Shown piece after piece: positions 46,525 to 57,640 of a DNA stretch of 64,000 nt (position 1 is its first letter; every line of letters starts with the position of its first letter). The DNA is from Isoetes taiwanensis. Lineage: Eukaryota > Streptophyta > Lycopodiopsida > Isoetales > Isoetaceae. Under the pieces are notes generated by a model. It saw only the letters and a program-made list of their open reading frames with translations. It was not told the DNA's origin and made no database searches. The position numbers were made by a program, and so were the translations under genes. The DNA lies in the NCBI GenBank assembly GCA_021234155.1, contig JAJEKV010000040.1, forward strand, positions 7,186,438 to 7,250,437, given 5' to 3'.

Positions 46525-46635
46525 CAGAGACGTCGTTTTAAGACGTATAGACGTCGTTTAACGACGTTTAAAGGTCGTTTAACGACGTCTATAATGCCAC
46601 GGTTCTATTGTGATAGCAATAGAACCGACATTCCT
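46525..46635 (+). repeat. internal GACGTC cluster and perfect hairpin
   Basis: Three ACGTCGTTT(T/A)A(A/C)GACG palindromes (46530-46590) precede the perfect inverted repeat CGGTTCTATTG / CAATAGAACCG around TGATAG (46600-46627). The hexamer matches the left subterminal repeats. Confidence 0.7.
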
Positions 46636-47640
46636 TGGATGGGGACGTCCTATCTGCATCTCCTATTTATACCGCCTCCTTCCTCATTTGCAGTCATCGG
46701 CGTTCTCTTGAGCTTCTTTTCCTTGTTACTCTTTTCTAGCTCCACAAGTTTCCCGCCCCCCTCTCCCTTTATCATATCCGAGCTTGTTGGTCATATCTTC
46801 GTCAGTTTTTCCCTTTTTCTCATTTCATGTTCCATCGTTAAAGTTGCTTCATTTCCTTTTAGTCGGTTAGTCATCTGTATGTGTCTATTTGTCTACACTT
46901 CTTGGGTCGCTCTGCAGCAGCTATTATCCTCTTTGTTTCTTTCTAGTTTAATGAAAGTGCACACGCTCTTAGTTTTTCATTTTTCTGGTGTGGGTAATCA
47001 GAAGTTCGAGACGTTCTTATTTTTCATTTTTCGCTGTGGCTCGTAGCCTCAAGACATACTTATCATTGGTGATTTCATTTATTCATTCATGTTTTCTCTC
47101 GATATGGCATTGTAGGCTCTGAGTCAATATTTATTATTCATGTTTTCTCTCGGCGTGGCGATGTTGCCTCCGATATCATATTTATTGTTTTTCGAAGTGG
47201 GCGCCGAATTCCCGAGGAAAGCACTAATGGGTTGTTTTTCTCATGATGGTCATTCCATGGGGCCGGTTTACATTGGTCGGGTTGTTTCTTTCTCGGTGGC
47301 CTTGGAGCCTCCGAGTCTTCTTGCCTATGGCATCTAACTCATTGACGGTTATTTTTCTTTCAGCCTTGACCGGCAGTTTTTAAGGTCTTGTGGTTGCTAG
47401 AGTGCGCGGGGTCGTGCTTCAACTATTTTGAATTGGGTTTCCTCAAAACCTAAGAACATATGGTTCTTCTTCCTCGATGAGAAGTAAATCACCGTGTCTC
47501 CTCACATTTGCATCGATTCAAGTTGATAAAACCATCTTTATGTTGTATTCTTCAGTATCATTATGCCTCGATGATTGTCTAGTTTTGAGCATTTAAAATT
47601 CATATTTCCAAATTTATCTTACCCCTAGTGAGGGATCCAT
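46636..47640. other. T-rich, degenerate internal repeats
   Basis: A plus-strand open frame of 150 residues is a by-product of pyrimidine-rich sequence. Between 47030 and 47320 a degenerate unit (TCTCGGCGTGGC..TTGCCTCCGA..ATATTTATTATTCATG) recurs three to four times at about 75-bp spacing. No gene is supported. Confidence 0.4.
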
Positions 47641-50600
47641 TTGTACTCAATGTTTTACAAAGCTCAATGAGAACACCACTTCACTTCGCCAACTAGTTGT
47701 ATCATAGGATTCATCCTAGGAACGACAAGCATGCTTAATATAATACGTGCAAGTAAATTTGTTTTGTTTTCGGAATCAGATGCCGATGCCATATATATTG
47801 TGACATTAGTCCTCCGGCCCCCAACCTCCCTATTCGCTTTTCCTCGGCCTTCCTCCTCCTCCTCCTTCGTTTGACTCCTACCTATCTCCGCCATGGCCGC
47901 TTCTCCGATGCATGCCCGCTTGATCGCACCACAGATCTTGCAAAGGCGCCGCCGGAGCACCTACGAATCGGGCCTCTATTGAAAAGGGCTAGAGATTAAC
48001 CTAACCCAAGAAAGGCCGAGTTCAAGTAAGCCATGACAACTTGCTGCGATAGGGGCAAGAAACCCCCCGCCGTGACATCGGGAGGCCGGAACCTTTCTCA
48101 ATACTGTGCTCGAAGTTCAAGAAATGCATGGTGAATACAGCTTGGCCCGTATGCTAGAGGATAGGGGCCTTTGGGAAGGGAAACATTTTAGCCCTACTTT
48201 CAAAAAGTTGCACCTACCAACCAGGCATGCGGGAAGTGCTCGTGACATGAATTCCTTTGGGGAAATGTGACAAATGAGGGCTTGGATTCCATGCTCGGGA
48301 GGCTTGTTCTCGACTGGGGTGGAGGAAATCATGGCCGAGCACCTTCGAGCTATCGCGAGTGATCACTAATCGATGCTGATATATACCACTAGATGTGCAT
48401 TTTGGCATCCACTTTGTTTTGTGTATTTGAATTGTGTATGGGTTTTTATATGAATTTTGTATTTTGAAGGAATACATATATGATTTTTGTATATGAATCT
48501 TGCATTTTGAAGGGAATCTTCACATTTTATGATTAATTAAAACATAAAGCATATATTAATCAGATGTAGAACCGCCCGGACGGCGCTTTGCAAGCCATAG
48601 GTCTATATTAGGATGCCAATTAACTTGGCATAAAATGTCTATGATAACTTCAAGTTGCAATACTAATGTTGCCTAATATGGTTTGTAGTATACACAAATT
48701 GGGAAAAAGTATTTTCTTATTCATATGTGGGAAGAAAATATAATAATCATAATAAAGTAATGAAGGTTCAATCGATGGTAGGTCTTCTATCATGACAATA
48801 GTCTCCCCCAACCCCCAAACTCTCCTATTCGACCGCCATCTCTTCTTCACCTTCAAATATGCCGATGGAGCGTAGCCTTTACATGGAACTACTTAACCAC
48901 CACCGATCTTGCAAAGGATCCGGGAACGGGTGACCTACAAAACCTCTATTACATTAGTTCGCTTTGTTAATGACATATATAAATTTTATTGCATCCAAGT
49001 AAACATACTTGTTCACATTGCTCAACCCTCACGAAAGTGTGTCTTGACCACGATACCGACGAAGTTGAATCTAGTGAATACAGCCACTGCAGATCTTTAT
49101 GATCGTGGCATGAGCACAAGTACACACAAGATCAAACCATTCGCATCAAACAACATTGTTTTGAATGCACTACCGACATCAACCTCCATGATAGTCTTTA
49201 TAGTACCAATCCATTCCAACATTGCCTCGATTGGGTTTGGTCTCAGATTACCACCGGGTAAACTGTACTAAACTTTGCCGATATACCACAATCATAAGTG
49301 TGTTTGCCATGATCCACACTTTGTCGCCGAAAAGTGAGCACCAAGACCATATTGATGCATATGAATTATACTACAAAGTAAAGGAACAAATGTTCAAAAT
49401 AACGAATCTAAACTCGTGGAATTATATGCTATTAAGTTGCACTTACAAATAGTGACACGCCTTTTAGCATATGCAAATTCTTCGCTAGAAACATGTTCGC
49501 CACGCTGCCTTGCCATCTCTAGTTGTTCGAGCAGCCATTTATTGTTTATCTCACTTGGCAGACCCCTAGATGATCCGAAGTGGTTGTTTATGCATTCTTT
49601 TGTCGATAGCGCCTTCTCTCCTCATCTCTCTTTATTTTTTCTTCCTCGTATTTTTTTATCCATTTCTCCATGGGAGTGGGAGTTGTAGATGAGAAACTTA
49701 TTGACTTTTGCCTGCTCTTCTAGTGTGAACAATTTCTTTCGTGGTCTTCCTTCGAACTTTCCAATTATAGTTGGAGTGTCTTCATCGGGTCCATAATCGC
49801 GGAGCATTGGGGTGTAGATCGCCAAGAACTCTAAGGACATAGAATAATGACTCTCGTATAACCAACCCTCGCCATGCAACCCTCCTCGCCTTGCCTTCTC
49901 GACGCATTTAAGTCCTTGAGGACCTCAGAAAGCCGCTCTATAAAAACATCCATCTAGGATTTGTTGTGCCTGCAAGCTCTACTTCGGCCCACTAAATGCA
50001 CTAGTAAGTGAGTTTGTATGTCCGTAAAACTTGTTGGGAATTCTTTTCTCTAGCATACAACATGCCTCAACGACCTTAGTTCGTGATGTCCGCAATTTCA
50101 TTTGTCCAGTATCTCCTTCCTTGTAATCCATCTAAATATCATTTAAGAAAGAAAAAAGTTAAGTGAGAGTTCAACATCGAAAGTGTTTTCTAAACTGCAT
50201 TTAACCTCGAAAACTCGAGGAGACATATTGCATGTAGTGGACCGCCAGGTAGACCCTTCGTAACAATAGGCATAACAAACCGCAACATCTTATGCCAATC
50301 ATGAGATTTCAACCCGCTTAACTCCCCTTCGCTAGAGAAACAATTACGCGAACTAATGCATATATCCCACTTGAAGTCTTTATTGCCTTGATCGCCGAAC
50401 GGGTTTCATACATTTTCTAGGCACGATCCAATCCACTTGTGGCCTTATTCCCTTCTTCGACATTTAACCATGCTTTAGATTTTGATCCAGCCTTTGTAGA
50501 TCTTCTCGTCGCGACTGCGGTCCCACGCCCGCTGACATGCTTCCAAATAGACGTAAACGTTTTAAAGATGTGCATGGGATCAAGAAGATGATGGATCTTC

Positions 50601-53600
50601 AATTGGCCCAATAGGGTAGAAGGAAGAAGGATGCTTTCCACTTCATTCCTTAACCTTATTTCCTTCAGCGGCATCCCACATGTTACCCCAATCTCTCATT
50701 GTCAACCTTTTGGGAGGCTCTTCGCTGCAATGTTTTTTCTTGGACCCACGTGATCGAAGTTCCATTTTCCATTGGCATATATCTTTGAAGTTTGCATAGA
50801 CATTTTTGTGCAATGCCGCTGGACCGGCTAGAGTTCAACTGCTTCAAACCCACACAAGTGACATGCCGCATATCCGCATTAATTTGGAGTCCAGAGAGTT
50901 CATACAAACCAGGCCAATCGCCGTTGTCCACATTAAGATTGTTCTCAAGGTAAATCTTCGCTCAAAGACGAAAGTTCTTTGAGACATCGTGAAACTTCAA
51001 TACCTTCACTCCACAATGTCAAAAGCTCATCAATAACTATTTTCAGATATGGATCTAGACTTTCCGCTTCTTCTCGTCCTCGAACTAATAGTACTACCAT
51101 TAAATGGCTAGTCTTCATGAGTAACCACGGTGGTGGTAAATTATAGTTGATCAACACTACCGCCAAGTTGACCACGCCGGGCTGATTGACGCCCATAAGG
51201 ATTAACACCATCCGCTGCCAACCTTAACTGAGATTTCGTGGCTCTTCCAAATTCTCGCCATGTTTCATCAATATGCTTCCATTGCTTGCAGTCACTAACC
51301 ACGCTGAGTACATTGTCACCGACGCATTAGCTGCACACCAACCCATGAGCGAAGCTAGAGATTCACATCAAACAATAGCCTTATGCGAGGGATCAATGGA
51401 AAGTAGCTTAACCACCTTCATCGGGACGGCTCTTCCCTTTGGCATCCTGATTGTACCTAGAGGCACCACATTTAGGGCATGTTTCGTTCTTGTAGATGTC
51501 ATCCTGATAATATACCATGCAATCATTTGGACAAGCTGAATCTTATGGTAGCCTAAACCAAAGAGTCGCCAATATATTTTTTATTTCAAAGGCGACTTTT
51601 TGGGCATAGTGTTCCCTTGTGGGAGTATTTTCTTGCAATAACCTCAGATAAAACAGACCTTTACGATATACATTCAACTACAAATTCAATAAGTCAAGTG
51701 ATTGCAATTGTACTTACTCTAACAAAGCCGTGAATAATCGCATTGCTCCATTTGAATTTGGCTTGAAGGTTTAATATCAATAAAGATGTCGCCAATCTAG
51801 ATATGCTTGCACCTGGATATAATGCTTTATGCGCCCCTCCAATAAAACGGATCTTCATGACCATCGTAGGAGTATTTATATCGCCATCTAGGTCGTTGTC
51901 GAAGATTGGGCCAAATGCATCTAACATGTCGGGCTATGGGTTCCTCAACTTCCATGAAGTCGCCCATAGGGGCATTGTCATCATCTTCATCATCGTGATT
52001 CTCGCTCATCTTCATCATTGTACTCTTTCATTATGCGTTGTGCCCATGTTTGTACCCCATATACCGCCAATGTATTCTAATTTCGCTATCCAAGAATGAC
52101 TTTGATGTCGCCAATTCAAGACGCTTGATGTGGTCTTATATCCACTTGCCTACCCCGACGCCGATTAAACGAAAATATATGCTGATTGATACATACATTG
52201 AGAGCCCGTGTTTGTTAAATTTTAAGCATTTAATAATAACTTAAATATAAAATTTTATGTCATAATCAAAGCATATATTGAAGATATAATACACATTTAT
52301 CTTCAATATGTGCAATCTCATTCCAAGAGAAGAAGAAGAAGAATTCAAGAAGAAGAAGAAAATGGTGCATTCCGACAAAAATTATATGAGTAATTTGAGT
52401 ACATCATCAAAGGACCTCCTAGATTGGTCTACCGTGATTCATATTCAATGAACAATTCATCACCAATACACAAAGTTTTTATAGCATAAACCATGATATA
52501 TCTCCCACAATTTTACGGGCTAAAAAAATCTTCTTGGTCTTTGTTTGCCTCGACAAATTCACAATTGGTAGCTTCGTGGATTCTCGATAGAGCTATTAAT
52601 AAAAGCAGCAAGGTTTCCATGTAAACCGGGATCTACATCATCAATATATGTGAAGCTTATGAGTCACCGGGCTTGATATTGTTCGCATTTGAATTTAGGC
52701 CATAGATGAGCATGCGCACATCGATGCACTCCAATTTATGCCAAGTGTCCGAAGTTATATTCAGACCTACATATGGCATTAAAGGAATGGGGCCAATTCA
52801 TCTTTGACTTTCACACTAGTCATAATATATAATCCCAGCCAGCACCGGGACCCGACTATTTTTAATCATGTAACGCTTTACCCCAATATGTAAATTGCTC
52901 CCCATAAATAATTGGCTTGCCTCTAGGCCATGCATTGAATTTTTACGATCTTTATCCGAAGGGTCGGACCAAATGGACTAGTGAAGGTGGAAGATTATTT
53001 TCTTCGACATGATCTAGTACATTCCAATTTTGATGAACATTGTCATTCCCTCCAATCTTGGCAACGGCCATTGCACGACGAAGTTCTATCAATGAATGGG
53101 ATACTTTTTGAGGAAGTTGATGGCTTTTTTTTTGTAGGGTTTTCTATGAACCATTCATAGTATCAACATCATCTACTTCCAATGACAACATAACCCCAAA
53201 ATCTATATATCGCTTTCGAGCTCACTTCATTCTCAATTTCTTCCTAACAAAAATACAAGCAAAACTAAGTTAAGACATCGATTCAAGTACATGAGAGTAG
53301 TTGATTCGAAGTTCATAAGATTCGCGGTATTATACCCTCGCTGGAATACCCCACATGTGCCCCAGAGCACTGGATTTGTTCCGCATTCACCATATTTCTC
53401 AACATGGTCGAGGATAGTCTTTCTCATCCGCTTTATTTGTCCTTTGCACATCAACAATTGCAATATAACCGCCTCACAAGTACAACCGCAAAAAAAAGTA
53501 ACATCAAGATATAAAGTTAACTAATCATTCAAACATGTTTATGGTACATACATCGGGCTGCATTCATTTCATGCACACCACCCCAAAATTCTAGGAAGAC

Positions 53601-53740
53601 TAGGTCCACCGGGTCTAATTGACTATTTGTGGCAATTGTTGGGGTAACATTCTTGGCGCAAGTCGCCATGTAACTTTCTCAAAGCTTTCTGCCTCAATTT
53701 ACGCTCAAATTCCTTCTCGACGCTCGGGTCCATGTTGTTT
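47640..53740 (-). pseudogene. CACTA TNP2 transposase gene with DUF4218 and DUF4216 parts, decayed
   Basis: TNP2 (TNPD-type) cuts CACTA elements at their termini. In minus-strand order: 53640-53735 MDPSVEKEFERKLRQKALRK, a possible N-terminus; 51700-51925 GGAHKALYPGASISRL and FKWSNAII; a zinc-ribbon CPNDC (51520) and CPKCGASRY (51470); FPLIPRIRLLF (51385); WKHIDETWREFG and LAADGVNPYG (51200-51290); NYNLPPPWLLMKTSHLMVVL (51070-51150); YLKIVIDELLTLWSEGIEV (51005-51060); HLLDPMHIFKTF (50590). These are the canonical blocks of Transposase_21. Then SHDWHKMLRFVMPIVTKGLP (50250-50310) and YESHYSMSLEFLAIY (49820-49870) fit DUF4218, and EWIGTIKTIMEVDVGSAFKT (49160-49230) fits DUF4216. Frameshifts split the blocks, so it is non-coding unless many are sequencing errors. 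The 52.1-53.2 kb part is likely intron or N-terminal region. Confidence 0.8.
47800..48960 (-). repeat. duplicated block downstream of TNP2
   Basis: ATCTTGCAAAGG plus CCAACC(C/T)CC and TCCTATTCG-type sequences occur at 47805-47990 and again, diverged, at 48795-48955, spacing about 990 bp. On minus both encode an Arg/Lys-rich stretch followed by a glycine-rich end (NREVGGRRTNVTI, NRRVWGLGETIVM). It may be a duplicated terminal exon. Confidence 0.5.
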
Positions 53741-53869
53741 TTCTAGTAAACAATAAAAAATATTAATAAAACCATGTAATAATATAATAATTATAAATAT
53801 CCATGTTTTTTTCATGATTTTATCAAATGTTTATTCTTAAGATTCAGATTCATACAACGCTTATGATAT

Positions 53870-54075
53870 TTAGAAAGCATTTGATTGAAGGGTGCCCTCG
53901 AACCCGATACATCTAGTCCTCTCCATTTGAAATGGAGTCCACCAAGCATCTTTATATTCACGCTAAACCTTTCAAATCTTTTGTAATCTATGAAGATTGA
54001 AACTGCTCGCTCGAGGTGCATAAACCCGATACATTTAGTCTTCTCCATTCGGGATGGAACCAATCAAGACCTTTG
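53870..54075 (+). repeat. 123-bp minisatellite, right copy set (diverged)
   Basis: AACCCGATACATCTAGTCCTCTCCATTT at 53901 (first 20 bases diagnostic) returns as AACCCGATACATTTAGTCTT at 54023, spacing 122 bp. Period, orientation and the TAGTC(T/C)TCTCCA core match the array at 30.26-30.59 kb. Confidence 0.6.
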
Positions 54076-54239
54076 ATCATGCATCCCTCAAGTTTTTAAC
54101 ATACTTTCAAGATTCAATCTTCTAATCTATTAGCATTTGAGGTGTTTAACTCTAACACAAAGATTAAAGCGTAGATCTTACCTTATGAAGACCCACAAAG
54201 CAAAAAATCCAAAACAAACGAAAGTGAAAATAACAAGTA

Positions 54240-55479
54240 AATAACCCGGAGCGCCGGGTTCCCCGCCATATTTGACGCCGCTTATCGACGCTCCGGTGAC
54301 GCCGCTTAACGACGCCAAGCCGACGCCGCCCCGACACCTGTAGGCATGCCACATCAGCTTGCGGCCCCGATGCCCCCTCATATGCCACGCCGATGATCAT
54401 GACGCCGCTTAACGACGCCAAATGATCATAACGCCGTTAAACGCACCAACCGCGGATTGTTTAACATAACGTAAACAACATACAATACAAATAACACAAA
54501 TAAATAAAAATACGGGATTGTTCCCATTCATAAAATAAGCTTATACAACAACAACACAAATAGATAAAAAACTTATTGTTTCCATTCATATAAAAAGCTT
54601 ATACATTACTTTATGTCCATCCCGAGGACGGGATGCTTTTGATGCAACCATTTGCATCATTATCCGCACCATTAATGTCGCTTTGTTTGGCCTCTAAGGA
54701 GTTATTCTACCACCGCCCCGCATGGAACGCCGTGATGTTAGTGCAATCGAAGTTCTTTTCACTCATCTTTGCTAACGATGGTGAAGGGAGGGTTCTCACG
54801 GAGAAGCTGTGGGGGTTGCCGGAGTTGTCTTCCCTCGAGGAGGAGGATTACCGCTAGAAGGAACATATCGCCAAGGTGGTCTTCAACCCACGACCATTAT
54901 AGCAAGATAGGGAAGAACACTCAAAAAATAAGAATAAATGTTATTTCATCGATGGATCCACTTATAACGCGGATGTAGGGGTTAGGTTAGGGGTTAGGTT
55001 TTTATTTGGCAAAAAAAAAAAAAAAAATTCCTTCAGGTCACGCCGTTAAACGACGCTTGTTTTACGCGGTCTTGACACGCAGGCGGGCCTTTGGCGCCAA
55101 AGACCATGCCACGCAGTGCATCGCGACACGCCGGGCCAAGCAGAAACGCCGCTCAATCCACGGCACGGGGGCTGTTTGACACGCGCTGTCGCCGCCTTTG
55201 GCAACCGCCCATTTCACGACATGACGCCGGGGGCGCCGACGCCGCCGGAAACGCCGTTGAACGACGCTTTAGCTGACGGTTTGACACGCAGTTCGCCAGC
55301 TTGGCGCCAGCATTCATGCCACGCAGTAACCGCCACGCCAGCCCCGATGACCGGCCGCTGAACGACGCCGAAGTCGACGTTGTTGTCGCTGGAACGACGA
55401 TGTCGCCGATCAACGACGACGCATCCGACGCTTCATCGACGACGCCGACGCCGTTGGACGCCGACGCATCCCTTGTAGT
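54240..55479 (-). repeat. right terminal and subterminal repeats of the CACTA element
   Basis: Two GC-rich clusters, 54250-54445 and 55040-55479, contain many ACGCCGTT(A/G)AACGACGC-type units (outside-in: GCGTCGTTCAACGGCG), as at the left end. The terminus is CCCTTGTAGTG. 54446-55035 between them is AT-rich with a small open frame and the TTAGGGGTTAGG-type run at 54978. Confidence 0.7.
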
Positions 55480-55482
55480 GAG

Positions 55483-55790
55483 TCCTCCAAGTGTTTGCAT
55501 GCTTTGCATGCTTTGCTTATGGTCTTTATCAACATTTTTGGTCCGTATATCCACAAGCATGGCAAGATAGCAAGGATTCTCTTTGTTCCCCATGTAATAA
55601 GTTGACCATCCCTGCATAAAAAGGATATCTTCTTTTCTCGGTTTTATGGAAGTTTTGTTCACGCGGAAGGATGTTCGTGAGAATATTGGCATGAGCTGCA
55701 AATTGATCTCGATTATCAAAATCTGCATTTCCAAATGCATGAGGTTGGCTCACTTTGACTAAATATTTGACAACCATCGCTTGATCATGT
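55483..55790 (-). other. coding-like stretch in right flank of CACTA, unknown
   Basis: The minus strand from about 55770 to 55530 is open: SQPHAFGNADFDNRDQFAAH, ANILTNILPREQNFHKTEKR, YPFYAGMVNLLHGEQRESLL, SCHACGYTDQKC, then a stop. It resembles a conserved protein exon rather than random sequence, but I do not recognise it. Confidence 0.35.
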
Positions 55791-57640
55791 GATGGACATG
55801 GCCTTTACTGGCCCTAGTTCTTTGAGTTATATTAGAACTCACGATTTGGAAGATGAATTTATGGTGTCAATAAGCAAGTTGATACTTATTATAGATTAGT
55901 TGCGCAGTTTTTATTTCTAAAGTATGGCAATGGAAGTGTGATTTGTGCCAAGAAATGGATGGAGCAGTTTTAAATATCTCCACCATACATTCTTGCTCAC
56001 AATTTTATTAATCATATACATTAGAACTTAGTAGAGGTCCCGCTTTGACATCTAAAACTTTGTGCACTAGAATACTCCTTCATTTCCTTTATTGGCCATC
56101 TTTTGCAACCCGCCATCTCAAGATGTCATATGCTGGAGTAACATGGTTTCGTGGATATGTTTTTGAGTGTTGTGAATGCCTCCCTTTGCCCTTGTCCTCA
56201 AGTAGAGATCGCATAAAGCCGCATAGATTTCAGCCGTGGAATATCCCGGAAGCATATGGGTAAATATCGTTCTTAGAAAATGAAAAACACATTCATAAGC
56301 GTATTAAAAGTATTTGACCACATTCATGGCAAAACAAAAGCATTTTTGACCACCTTAATCGTGATGATTCTATCATGAGCTCACTGTTTGTAGGTTATGT
56401 CCATTTCTGCGATTTAGCCTATTAAGTTTCTTGAGGATATGGAGCATTATGGGCAAGAAGCTGCATAGTATGGCTTCCAATCGTGGGTATCTTAACCGCA
56501 TGTAGTCATTCGCATAATGGATGAAGGTCTCTAGTATTTAGATCAATGGGACATAGCCAGCTTACTCACCAAATAGATCTCATTACGCTTATATGGTTAC
56601 CCATATGGGATTACTGGATACCTCTCAAAAGAGGCTAACACATCCAATCGCATACTTTAGCCTCGACAATGCTCATGGTTTGTAGATTGCATTACAATTG
56701 GGAGCTAGGATAATGGTGTAAATTTATAGTGGTGTACAAAAGCACCGGCCCGACATGTGCTTATGTGCTTTTAGTACCTTCCTTAGTCGGTGGACGCCCA
56801 ACCTAATTAAAAATGTAATTGGCATGCACCAAGAATACAGGTATGCAATTCCCGAATGGGTGTGGATCGCGACTAGGGATCTCCCAGTGCCGGAACCCGC
56901 CATGGGAGGATGGCTGGAGTTTCCTTTAGTGGTTGTTTATGGAGAAATCAGATTCTCCGAATTGCAATTAGAGAATTGCAATACCAATTCATGCACCGAA
57001 CAAATTTTGCATTGTTTCAATTGGAATTTTCAATTTGAATTGTAATCTTTAGTCGTGAAATCGCCTCATGAATTTCAAACGAAAGCCCCCCGAAAGCATC
57101 GATTCATCTAGGAAGTAAAGGATTTCTTGCAAATTCAAGCTGAAAATAAGAAAATCCCGAGAAAGGAAGAGACAGAGAGAAGGAAAACAATCCTCCTTCC
57201 AATACCAAAGATTGTGGTGTTTTTGAGGAAAAGAAGATTACAAGAATTATCAGAATTTTAAGATTATTTCAATGAAATTACAAATATTTCTTTTGCCTCT
57301 CGAATGTATTGTAAGGAAGTTAGCATCGAGATTCTTCAAGAAGATTAAATATCTTCCACTAATGTTGATGTAAGGTGATCCAAAAGAAAATGCCCTTAAG
57401 GGTGGATTTAATTTTTGAATGTGAAAGAGACTTTTCAAGCTCAAAATATGATAGAAATACTGGCGTTCTCAAGCAAAAATGAGCATTGGATCGCAAATGG
57501 TCAGACCTCAACAAAGGGAGTGAATCAATCAGCAATAGCAAGGCTTCTATCTTTATTTCAAGAAATTATGCAAGAGCATTTCGTAGGACGTATGCGTAAT
57601 TTGGAAGGTGTCCCTAGTCACGCTCTGTAGGAGAAAAGGT
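55791..57640. other. decayed coding-like sequence, unassigned
   Basis: The plus strand 56400-57045 reads in pieces such as IKFLEDMEHYGQEAA, YGYPYGITGYLSKEANTSNR and MHQEYRYAIPEWVW with many stops. It may be an old transposon gene. Not identified. Confidence 0.3.

Larger units (their letters stand above)
25494..55479 (-). mobile_element. giant CACTA (En/Spm-type) transposon, about 30 kb
   Basis: The left end begins CACTACAAAACC at 25494; the right end finishes CCCTTGTAGTG at 55479, giving inverted CACTACAA termini. AGT precedes the left end (25491-25493) and follows the right end (55480-55482), the 3-bp duplication expected for CACTA. Both ends carry 0.5-1.2 kb GC-rich subterminal repeats with cores like GTCGTTCAACGGC, pointing inward from each end. 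Inside are a TNPA-like gene near the left end and a TNP2 transposase gene near the right end, both on minus, as in autonomous CACTA elements. The perfect terminal match is only 8 bp and 30 kb is large, so two nested or adjacent elements remain possible. Both genes look decayed, so it is probably immobile on its own. Confidence 0.65.

Noticed and set aside
46594-47046. 150-residue plus-strand frame with hydrophobic stretches
   Set aside because: It is a product of T/C-rich DNA; no start context, splice structure or motif.
54975-55003. Telomere-like TTAGG/TTAGGGG run
   Set aside because: Only about four irregular units, not the plant TTTAGGG repeat; too short to mean an interstitial telomere.
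54240-55479. A separate small CACTA element confined to the right cluster
   Set aside because: No CACTA terminus is visible near 54.24 kb, and the right end's AGT matches the one at 25.49 kb; kept only as an alternative.
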